Shown: positions 54,696-64,000 of the stretch, in pieces
Layout of the letters: each line of letters opens with the position of its first letter
How positions within the stretch are numbered: position 1 is the stretch's first letter
Source: Adineta steineri
Taxonomy: Eukaryota > Rotifera > Eurotatoria > Adinetida > Adinetidae
Reading direction: 5' to 3'
DNA length: 64,000 nt
NCBI GenBank assembly: GCA_905250115.1
Contig: CAJNOI010000006.1
Location: forward strand, 973,526 to 1,037,525
Position numbers and translations under genes: made by a program
Notes under the pieces: generated by a model
What the model saw: the letters and a program-made list of their open reading frames with translations, nothing else
Databases searched by the model: none
What the model was told of the DNA's origin: nothing

Positions 54696-55716
54696 TTTTA
54701 TTTATTTTTTATTATTTAAATAAAAATAAATCTAAACAAAACGAAAAATAAAAAAACTGAAGATTTTATCTTTTAATAAAAGCGAAAGAACTCTTCTTCG
54801 TTTCTTTTTTTTGTTCTTCCGTAAGATACATTCTGGATGTTTCATGAATACTTTATATAGGTAAGAGTTAAAACCAAAGAAAAAAAATCATCTTTGATTC
54901 TATTCGAAAATTAGCGACATCTAAGTTTAGTATTTCATGATATCATATAGTCTGTCTAAGAAGATCAAACAATTATTTATTATTGGTAGTAATTAAAGGA
55001 AATATTATTCTTAGAATGAAAAAAATAAATCGTTTGGTTTATATTTTAAATAGATCTTATCAAATTGTAGTGTTTGATGTAAGTCTTGATTTATTTCATC
55101 TGTATTCAAATTAATTGTCATAAAATATATTAAAAAGGTACAGATTTTTTCATTAATCACATAGTAACTTTAGTTGTTTTATTCTATAATTAATAGTTTT
55201 AGTTCATATAGTCATAATAGTTTGTTTTTAATCATTTCTTATGTTCAAGTACGTCCACACTTAATAGTTGTACTTGAAAATATAAATAAAAATACCTTCA
55301 ATATAGGTCTGAGTCTAGGTTAACGAAAGAAAAACAGTCAATATAAGTCACGTGTTTTTCTTTTTCTTTCAAAATTTTCGAATAATTTAATCTAGTTTTA
55401 ACTTGATTATATTATTTTTTTTTTAAATTAAAATTAAGGTTAATTAAGTTTATACATCATATTAAATATAATAATTCACTAAAGCCGATTGCTAATAGTT
55501 TTGAAAGAAATATTTCGCTATTTTTTATAATTTACAATCTTCTTCATTGTAAATACTCAGTCAATTATATTTAAAAATAGTTTAACAAAGAATTTAATTA
55601 GTCAATTTATAATTATATAATTACCATATAATTGAAAAGTTACTGTTTTTTCATCAAGCAATATTCTCTCAGTCTATTAGTTATTTAAAAACAGTATTGA
55701 AAGACATTTATTGAAG
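54696..55716. other. Intergenic, no gene seen
   Basis: Between the ANKFY1 start and the next minus-strand gene. AT-rich with poly-T runs; a TTTGTTTAG acceptor-like site lies about 35-45 nt before the ANKFY1 ATG on the minus strand. Confidence 0.55.
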
Positions 55717-57227
55717 TTAATAATGATAGTATCCAAATGGATAAAATCCATTCACACGTGGTACATAAGGTGATGCTGTTGAATATAATTGATTCGGTGT
55801 CGATCCATAGACCTTTGGTTGTTGATAAAATAATTGTTGACCTGAATAATAATTTTGTTGTGGGGATGCATAGACACCTGATGATGTCGTACTTCTTGCA
55901 GTTGATGGTGTACTCGAACCAGTTACTGCTAACGGTTGTCTATGGTTTCCTACTGATGAACGAGCTTCATATGTATAATATCGAGGTTTACCAGGTGCAT
56001 GAAAATGCCTATGTGGTGGGCCTGAAGCATGTCGATTAACTAGAATTACACGTTCTGGCACTGATGCTGCTGATGATTGTGCAACATGATGATGATGATG
56101 ATGTTGTTGTTGTTGTTGTTGTTGTGGATTATTACCAGGTTTTAATGGATTTTGCATTGCTTGTTGATTCATCGCTGTATTTGGTGTTACATACATTGTC
56201 TGTTGTGCTAATATATCTTTATTATCCTTAGAATCTGTAGATGGTTTTAATATTGACCTTTGTGTTTGATATTGATGATTAGATAAGAGATCCGTTTGTG
56301 AATCAGCTAATGATGCTGAACTATCATTAATAACACGAACACGAATTTGTTCTTTACCGGATGGTTTAGACTGATCTAAGTCGTTATTACTTGCTGAACG
56401 AGATACTGAACGTGAATATAAATCATCAGCTGTTGATGAGCGATATAATGGTTGTGTATTACTTGAAATTGATGGCGTTGATCTGGAACCTTGTGGTTGT
56501 TGTTGCTGTTGCTGTTGCTGTTGAAGGAAATTATTATTTTGATGATGTATAACATATGGACTCATATATAACCAAGCATTACCTTGTTGATAATCAAGAC
56601 TAGGTAAAAAACCAGGAGATTGTGGTGATGGTTGACTATGTGATTGTTGTTGTTGGTATTGTCCTTGTGAATGATTTGAATGTGAAAGAGGATTAGAACT
56701 TGCTGTTCCTGTTTTAGGTGATGATGGTGATGACGGTGTTGTTGGTGATGGTGGAGGTATAGTTGGTGTGGAAGAATTAGTTTTTTGTGAAGGTGACGAG
56801 GAAGGTTGATTCTGTTTAATAAATGTTGAATAAGCTTCTTTATAACGTTTGTCATATAAATGATTAATTGGATTAGGATAAGGTGATTCTGGATTATGAG
56901 AAACATTAAAAATAGGAAACTCATATGGTGATGGATCAGGACCCTTTTTTTTTAAATAATAAACGATTTAATAGGAATGAATAAAATATATTTCTATACA
57001 ACCTTATTACGTGCTTCATATTTCATTCGTGCTATAACTCCTTCTAATTTTGCTGCTAAAATTTCTGAATCAACCTGTTCACCACTATATTGTAATTCTT
57101 CGGATATCATTTGTGCTTCTTCACTTAAAGTTGATGTTAAACGTGCAATTGTATCTGTATCCATACCAGCTAATTTTCGAGCGACCAGATCAACCGCTTT
57201 CGATATCATAAAATTATATTTCGGCAT
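55717..57227 (-). CDS. Q/S/P-rich protein with a conserved-looking helical N-terminus, function unknown
   Basis: Two exons (57227-57003, 56943-55717) give 483 aa. Exon 1 alone encodes a compact helical module of about 75 residues (AVDLVARKLAGMDTDTIARL, SEEAQMISEELQYSG, KLEGVIARMKYEARNK) that looks folded. Exon 2 begins GPDPSPYEFPIFN and is then largely low-complexity: Pro/Ser runs, polyglutamine tracts near 56500 and 56110, a His run, and a Tyr/Gly/Pro-rich C-terminus (NGFYPFGYYHY). This composition suggests an intrinsically disordered scaffold, RNA-binding or transcription-associated protein. I do not recognise the family. It is divergent from Elongin B, about 840 nt away. Confidence 0.75.
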
Positions 57228-58063
57228 TGCAATTCTATGCGTTCAATACATAAAAAGAAAATCAAGAAAATATGTAAAAAAAAGCAAAAAAACGACGAAA
57301 GAGTATTCAAAACATATACGCGCAGTAACGATAACGACAATATCAATCTAATCGGAATAAATCAATGTGTTACCTTCTACCTTAACTAATATTATTGCGT
57401 TTTTTTTTCTTTCATGGTTTCGGTTATTACTGCACATTTTTTTGTACTCACCTAAAGCGAATATATGAATATTTTTTGTTTATTCATCATAGTCTGTCTC
57501 GTATATTCTTACTAATAAGAAAAAGAAATATTCTATATAAATGTGTCAGAATGATGATCATCAATATGTTCGATTATGATGTATTTTCCTTTTTCAAATG
57601 ATTTTATACGATGATAGTGATTTCGAAATGAATGTACTATTTAATCATAAATTATAATTATTTCTTTTTTTTGCTTGTCATATTTCTTGAAATATGTGCA
57701 CATGTTTTAAAATATCGAAAAAAAAATTAAATTATTAAACATAAACTAGTAATGACATCTGTAAACGATATTTATCATATAGAGATGAAATTCTATTCAA
57801 ATCAGCGCTAGTTGCTTAGAGGAAATATAATCGGATACGATTGGATCAAACTAATTGAACGAAAGTTTAATGATTTCTTCATTTGATCATGAGTCTTAGT
57901 TGTGGCTATAGATGAACAACGGTTGTGTTATCTAATAAATTAAAAAAGAATTATATTGTTCATATAAAAATATTTCATAGTTCGAATAAATGATACTATA
58001 TATATATATAATCTATCAATAAAAATGTTCTTGTAGATTTTAAAGCGTATTATTACTTTTACA
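57228..58063. other. Divergent promoter region between the Q-rich gene and Elongin B
   Basis: Likely bidirectional regulatory sequence. A TATATATATATA tract at about 57999-58010 and a TTCTTGTAG acceptor-like site ending at 58036 precede the Elongin B ATG. No gene seen. Confidence 0.55.
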
Positions 58064-58814
58064 ATGGACGTTTTTATGATGGTTCGTCGGCAAAAACTTA
58101 CGCTCTTTATTGATGCTAAAGAATCATCAACAGTTGTTGAATTAAAAAAAATTATTGAAGGTATTACAAAAGTTCCATCGAATAATATACGTTTAATAGT
58201 CGATTCAACAAAACAACCAATGGATGACGATAATCAAACACTTGCCGATTGTGGATTGTCAGGTGCTATAGCTAAGGCTTATTCTCCTACACTTCTTTAT
58301 TTATGTTATCGTAAGGCTGGTAATGAAAACGAATGGGAACCAATTGATGTTGCTGAATTGTAAGTTTGAAATTTTTATAATTAAATTAATCCGAAAATGA
58401 TAATATTTATTTCAGTAATAAAACTGTAGTATTTATGATTAACTTTAGAGATCGATTTATATCCGTATTATCTCATAAAAAAGTCGATTTTATATTTTGA
58501 CAGACAATTGAATACATCATATGAACAGAGATGAATTTTAAGAAAAATTCATCGTTGATAAACTCGAATAACTACAGTTAATTACATTTTAGTATAGACT
58601 TGAAGTTTTCATTAGTAGAACTCAAGAAGAAATCTGACTGACATAGAAAACTATTCTTTAACTCGAACAAAAGAAAAAAGAAAGAATGTTTTTTTGCTCC
58701 TTTTTTTAATTACATTGATTTTTTTTTAATTTTAGGAGCACACCTCCACCATTGCCTGAAGTATTTAACAAAGCTGATGAAGACAAAAAAGACAATCCTC
58801 AAATCGCTTCATAA
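58064..58814 (+). CDS. ELOB: Elongin B
   Basis: Two exons (58064-58359, 58736-58814) give a protein of about 124 aa, close to the usual 118. The ubiquitin-like domain starts MDVFMMVRRQKLTLFIDAKE and continues TVVELKKIIEGITKVPSNN, DDDNQTLADCGLSG. The C-terminal tail has the STPPPLPEVF motif (SSPPELPDVM in vertebrates) that contacts Elongin C partners. Elongin B/C bridges SOCS/BC-box receptors such as VHL to Cullin-2/5 E3 ligases and is part of the Elongin elongation factor. Confidence 0.96.
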
Positions 58815-59320
58815 TATCATAGAACAATTCATCATAAACACTTGTAGGGAGTTTTTTTCTTCTAAATTTCTCTTCTTTTTTTCATGCACATGGTAACATT
58901 TGTCTTATCTTCATAATAACTCTCTGCCTGTGTATAAACGTTCTTGTCTCTTTTTTTTCTGCTGTCTGTTGTTTCATCATTATTAAAAGTAAAAATCTTT
59001 TTTTTCTGTTTTCATAATGGAGCAAAGATCAATCATGATTAAATTTAATTTAACATAAATGCGAACATTCAACAATTCGTTTGTTCTTTTTTTTTGTTCT
59101 TTTAATTATTATTATAATTTTATTCTTTACAGAAATGCATTAGTCAAAATGGAATGACATCAAATGAGAAACAGAACAGAAAATGTGAATGGGAAAAGAT
59201 ATAACTAGTATGTGCTGGGGAATTTCATAGAACGATGACAGAAGAAACAGAAAAAAGAGGTTTCAAAGGACAAAAAAACATTTATATCATAAATAAATAA
59301 ATAATGAAGAGATACGACAA
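58815..59320. other. Convergent 3' intergenic region
   Basis: Between the stops of Elongin B (plus) and VAT1 (minus). T-rich; no gene seen. Confidence 0.6.
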
Positions 59321-60974
59321 TTATTGATTAGAAGACGATAATTTTTGACGGCTTTCTTCAGATTCTTTATCATCATCATCATCATCAGGACCGGATGTTG
59401 AGCTTGAATCTTGATGTCCAGGTGTTGCAGTTGATTTAATCTATATATAATAAAAAATAATTATTTCTATAGAACAAAAATATTCTTTTGTATTTTACTT
59501 TTTTAACTTTTTCCGATTTCATATTAGGATAAGGTTCAATTACAACTTTACCAATATTTTTACGTTCAACTAATTTACCAAGAGCATTATTTACCTAAAA
59601 AATATCAATAAACTTATCGTAAACAAAACAAAATTTGTTTATTTATACTTCGTCAAATGTAAATACAGAATCAATAACTGGTTTGATTTTTCCTTCTTTA
59701 TAAAGTAAAAATACTTTATGCATTATATCAGCTAAATAACGACGTGTATCATTTGAACCACGTGTAAGTAATTGAATTAAATTAAAGCCATGTATAGATT
59801 TGCTATCTTGAAATAAACGTAAACAACTTATTTTATCATTTTGCCACCACTAGACAATAACAAAAAAAATAAAATATTGATTTAACATAAAAAAAAAGAA
59901 ATAAGGGATTTTATTATTCATACATTAGTCATTCCTTTCGTTATACCAAATAAATTTTTTACATCCCAACTAAGTAAACTTGATGTTCCATACATAACAT
60001 ATTTTCCATTAAATTTAAGTAATGCAAGACCACGTTCACAATCATCACCTGCCATACAATCAAGAACTAAATCGACACCTTCTGGTGCTATCCTACGAAA
60101 GAAAAAAAAAGAGAATAAGTATTCAATTATATAGGCTTATAAATGTTATTTACTTTTTAACATCTTCTGTATAATCAATACCATGTTCAAATAAATAATG
60201 TATATGTGCTCGAAGAACATCAAATTTATGTGAACTAGTTGTTGCGATAAGAGTTAAATTAGGCACAAGTTTTGATAGTTGTGTCAATGCAACTAGAAGA
60301 AAAATTTTGTTATATTTTTGATTTCATGAAAAGAAAAAAATTCAACTTACCACCAACACCACCACCAGCGGAATGAAATAATAATGTTTGACCTGATTTA
60401 ATATTACCAATTTCAAATAATAATATATAAGCTGTTAAATAAGATATTGGAAGTACAGCTGCTTCACGGAATGACATTTCTTTTGGAATTTTAAATACTA
60501 AATCTTTTTTAACAACGATTTGTTCAGCCCATGCAGAAAATCGTGTTATTGCAAGAACTCGATCGCCACGCTATATAAAAATCAATAATGAGAAAAACTT
60601 TGATTTATTCATAATAGATTTTAGAACTTACTTCAAAATTTGTAACATTCGGACCTATTTCAAGTATTTCACCACTACATTCAAAACCGGGAACAAATGG
60701 AGGTCGAAGACCATCTTCCATGAGTCCATAACGTACAAGAACATCATTAAAATTAATTCCACTAAAAATAGATATTAAATTATTATTATAGAAATACTTT
60801 TTATATATATTACCATGCTTTAACAGCAATCAATACTTCACCGTCTTCAGGGGGTGGTGGTTTTGGCATTGTTGTTATTTTAAGTTCACGTTTACCAGTA
60901 AACGTCTGTTGTACGATAATACATTTGATTTCAGCTGATGTGTTTGTCGTCGTCATTTTTTCATCACTAGTCAT
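59321..60974 (-). CDS. VAT1: VAT1-like quinone oxidoreductase-family protein
   Basis: Minus-strand gene with seven or so exons. It is a medium-chain dehydrogenase/reductase of the zinc-free quinone oxidoreductase type: GINFNDVLVRYGLM, PFVPGFECSGEI, FREAAVLPISYLTAY, the NADPH-binding glycine motif FHSAGGGVG, VDLVLDCMAGDD and the C-terminal NIGKVVIEPYPN. An acidic Ser/Asp-rich tail follows (TSGPDDDDDDKESEESRQK). VAT1 is a synaptic-vesicle and mitochondrial outer membrane-associated protein linked to lipid transfer and mitofusin regulation. The start MTSDEKMTTTNTSAE follows an acceptor-like TTTACAAG site 7 nt upstream. The gene looks intact. Confidence 0.93.
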
Positions 60975-61815
60975 ATTATATCTTGTAAAGAAAAATATGC
61001 GTTTATAACTGTTGCCTGTTGTTTTTTTTTGTTCACATCGATTCGCGATCCAAACGAACGAACTTAGTCGTTGTCACCTCGGTCTCCCGTTTGCTACTTG
61101 TTTCCTCTTGGTTTTTCTTCTTCTTCTTCTTCTTCTGCTTCTTCTTCTTCGTCTTTTTCTTCTTACTTCACTAGCCCTATTTGATGTTATTCTTTATATG
61201 AGTGCAGCGTATGTGCGTGAGCATTATTATTTATCCGACGATTCCATTGCCCGCTCTCTTTCCTTCATTTTTTTTTTGGTGGTTCCTCTTTTTTTTTCTT
61301 CTTATTTATTTGCTTGTGGAAACTACAACCACTAGTCATTGTCATCATAGTATTTTTCTCATGCATTCACATACACCGAAAGCAGGAGAAAAAAAGCAAA
61401 GAACTCAAGGCTATACTATCGAGATGGAAATGAGCCCTCATTTTTCTTTCTCTCGTTTTTTTTCATCATCGCTTTTCAATACAACTAGCACAAATAACAG
61501 CAAGACATTGTAAAAAGACCGCAGTTCATCTTCATCATAATCACGAGATCTTCTCTTTTTCTCTCCCTTTACAATTGTAACAACGGAAGAGAGAGCAGCA
61601 GTAGAATTTCCGTGCACATTCTCATCATTGTCTAGATCATTGCCGAATAGAAGCAGATAAGCAAGTCAATCACTCTATTTGTTCAATTAATTCAGAAGAT
61701 ATAGAACGAATGATATTCGATCATCGTCTTAGTTAGGAAAGACAAGACAAAAAAAAATGAAATTAATACAGACAGAAAAAAAATAATTATAAAGGAAAAA
61801 CAATTATCACTGTTT
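60975..61815. other. Intergenic with CTT repeats
   Basis: Promoter side of VAT1. A less AT-rich patch lies at 61035-61090 and (CTT)n tracts at 61120-61165. ORFs here are repeat-driven and not coding-like. Confidence 0.55.
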
Positions 61816-64000
61816 TTATTGAGATGGTTCGATTAATACTGGCTCTTGTTGTTGTTGATGATGATTATCAGATGATAATGATAGATCAGTTTGTGGTATA
61901 CTATGATTTTTTTCCATGCATTTATTTACTCTATCAATCAATTCACCGAATTTTTTACGTTGAAAATAATCAAGTTCTTGTTCACGTTGAAATCTTAAAT
62001 AATAATAATGAAAAAAAATATTCGAATATTTTTATTCTATTCAGAAAAAAACTTCAACTTACCGAGGAGGTCGACCATGAACTGAAAGTACTACATTTGA
62101 TTCCGGCAATTTATCACCAGAAGGAAATAAACTAAATAAAGAAGAAGAAGAAAAAAAATAATCGATTTAATAAAATTTTTTCATCAAAAAAAAACATGAT
62201 GTGGTGTATTTCTTTTTGTAAACATAATCTAAGTAAAACTTGATTGTAAATTAAGTGTTAGAATAAAATAACACACGTGTTAAACCTACTGTAATGTCGA
62301 TGGTACTGTTGTTTTCTTTCTCTTAAACATACCACTATTTCACGGAATAGTTTAATTATAAAATTATGTCTTTTATTTTCGAGAGAGAGAAAGAACTTAC
62401 TCTTGTTTTTCATTTGTTGATGTTGTTGTATCAACATGTGAATCAATAAATTCAGCACGAATCATTTCTGGTGTAAGAACAAGTTTGGTTTCTTCATTCA
62501 TTTCACTATTTAAAATAGACAAAAATCTATGATTAAAATAATTTAATTCGATAAACATACTCATCAAGAAGTTGATTACGATCAGATGATGGCATTTCAT
62601 GTAAAAGTGATGGAACATTTGTTGGTAAAATTTCTTGAGAAAATGGATCATTCCTATTTCAAATAGATTATTTCTATGTTTGATTATAGAAAAAAAAAAT
62701 ATATTCAACAAACCATCTCGGAAGCCAAACATTTGACATAGTAGGTACTTGAGAAAGTGCAGAAAGGCCTGTGCTACTCATATTTTTCCATGTCATTGTT
62801 CCTTGAATAACATCCTGTTGAGAGAAAAAGAAAAAATATTCACAATTATATTTATTAATCTATTCGTATAATCTTACTTCTCGATCAAGATATCGATTTG
62901 TAGATAAATATCCAGGTCGTTCAATTAATGGTACAGGACAAATAGCATTATCTGGATCAATTGCTGAATAAGGTAATGGAGTTTCATAGACCATAACTCC
63001 TGGTGTTGGATTCTAAAAAAACAAACAATAAAATTAATAAATATATTGAAAATAAAACTTACAAAAACGGTAAGTGGATGATAAACAGGTGCTGTAAGAA
63101 GAGCTGATGGAATACTTGGATTAATTGTTACAGGTTTTTCTAATGGATGTAAACAAGTTTCTAGTGATTTCTCAGTTGATGTTTCATCAAGTTTAATTAA
63201 TTCATCTTCAGCACCAATACGTAATGATCTAGGTAGTTTATATGTTGTATAATCATATCGTATGAGTAATGGATTTGTTGATTGATAATTAAGTAGTTTA
63301 TATTGATTAGGTACAGTTAATGACATTGCAGGTAAAACATAACGAAGTTTAAAAGCCATTTGTGGTGCATTAACAGGTCCAATACCTTCAATAGTCTAGA
63401 AAATAGAGAAAATAGAAGAAAGGAAACATTATTTTTTTTTATCAAATTTTACATTTGAATTATCTTGTTCATTTTCATCACTTCTTGGTAAATGAAATGT
63501 ACCAATTGTACTATTCCGAATAATTAATAAATGACCATCTGTTTCTAATGTTTCACCACGAAGAATTTTAAGATATTCATAAACATATAAATCAAGATCA
63601 TCATCTAAATCATATTTAAATATTTCTCATCAAATAATAAAAAAAAAATATTTCTTACTAGTTTTAGCATCTTTAAAAGTTTTAATAAATGCTTGTAAGG
63701 CTTTAAGACGATTTGTAAGACGTCGTTTGACAATAATCTATTGAAAAAAATATATATTATTTCTAATCTTTTTCTGAAAACAAATATAAATATGTAATTA
63801 TACTTTTCGAGCTGCTTGTGCAAAACGATCAAGAACTTGTAATCGATTAAGCCAAAGATTATTTGTATGAAGATCAAATTCAGCATCCGTACGAATTTTC
63901 TATAGGAAAAATTATTTATCTTTCTATTTAAATTCAATGGTTTTTACCATCTCAAGTGGTCGAATAGTCCGTTGTTCAGAATAACTAACTGTATCTCGAA
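61816..64000 (-). CDS. CFAP221: CFAP221 / Pcdp1, cilia- and flagella-associated protein (partial, 5' end outside window)
   Basis: The C-terminal part of a minus-strand gene; coding enters at the window's right edge (RDTVSYSEQRTIRPLEM). Recognisable blocks match CFAP221: NNLWLNRLQVLDRFAQAARK with a basic helix after it (calmodulin-binding region), KLPRSLRIGAEDELIKLDE, YHPLTVFNPTPGVMVYETPL, VIQGTMTWKNM, FSQEILPTNVPSLLHEMP and LTPEMIRAEF. It ends with a Gln-run tail (stop at 61816). The protein is part of the C1d projection of the ciliary central apparatus and controls waveform and beat frequency through calmodulin. Exon boundaries around 62280-62400 are uncertain. Confidence 0.92.

Noticed and set aside
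56562..56924. 120-codon minus ORF overlapping the Q/S/P-rich gene
   Set aside because: It is an out-of-frame shadow (His/Leu-rich) of exon 2, whose correct frame joins exon 1 cleanly.
61012..61513. Plus ORFs of 103-107 codons between VAT1 and CFAP221
   Set aside because: They are driven by CTT and TTT tracts (Leu/Phe runs) with no domain.

Overview
The window is nuclear DNA from a small-genome invertebrate, most probably a bdelloid rotifer. It is strongly AT-rich and gene-dense (about 22 protein-coding genes in 64 kb). Introns are mostly 45-130 nt with GT-AG ends. The conserved genes are animal genes (SMARCB1, CLASP, CRMP/DPYSL, HMBOX1, ANKFY1, CFAP221). Bacterial-type enzymes lie among them: methylglyoxal synthase and a trimethylamine-monooxygenase-type flavoprotein. 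That mixture is typical of bdelloids, but the assignment is an inference from content, not from a marker sequence. Exon boundaries given here were read by hand from splice signals and reading-frame continuity.

Layout. 1-7.4 kb holds a tandem plus-strand run: an ARM-TIR-SAM protein gene with an in-frame stop between its ARM and TIR parts, SMARCB1/SNF5, ATAD1/Msp1, a small membrane protein, and an intronless methylglyoxal synthase. 7.9-19.1 kb is one large CLASP gene with four candidate first exons. 19.5-23 kb has a small ubiquitin-like ORF (minus) and a neuropeptide precursor with three MSSAW-amide repeats (plus). 23.5-28.3 kb is a CRMP/dihydropyrimidinase gene (minus) with two alternative first exons and a membrane-protein gene nested in one intron on the other strand. 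29.6-34.4 kb has CCT (PCYT1) and a GT10 fucosyltransferase (plus). A foldback MITE sits at 35.0-35.4 kb. 35.6-40.8 kb carries three minus-strand genes: the Tmm-like monooxygenase, a rhodopsin-type GPCR and a secreted Reeler-domain protein. A 3.7 kb gene-free stretch leads to HMBOX1 (44.5-46.8 kb, plus). The rest holds MUTYH, ANKFY1/Rabankyrin-5 and a Q/S/P-rich protein (all minus), Elongin B (plus), VAT1 (minus) and the C-terminal part of CFAP221/Pcdp1 (minus, running off the window end).

How they fit together. The genes are mostly unrelated housekeeping functions: chromatin (SMARCB1, HMBOX1), DNA repair (MUTYH), cytoskeleton and cilia (CLASP, CRMP, CFAP221), membrane lipid, endosome and organelle work (PCYT1, ANKFY1, VAT1, ATAD1). 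Accessory genes are scattered between them. Several genes have a 3' splice-site-like sequence a few to about 60 nt before the start codon. This is what one would expect if transcripts receive a spliced leader, as is known for bdelloid rotifers. The most noteworthy items are the two bacterial-type enzymes, the apparently novel amidated neuropeptide, the CLASP multi-promoter structure, the CRMP that keeps all metal ligands, and the nonsense codon in the TIR gene.
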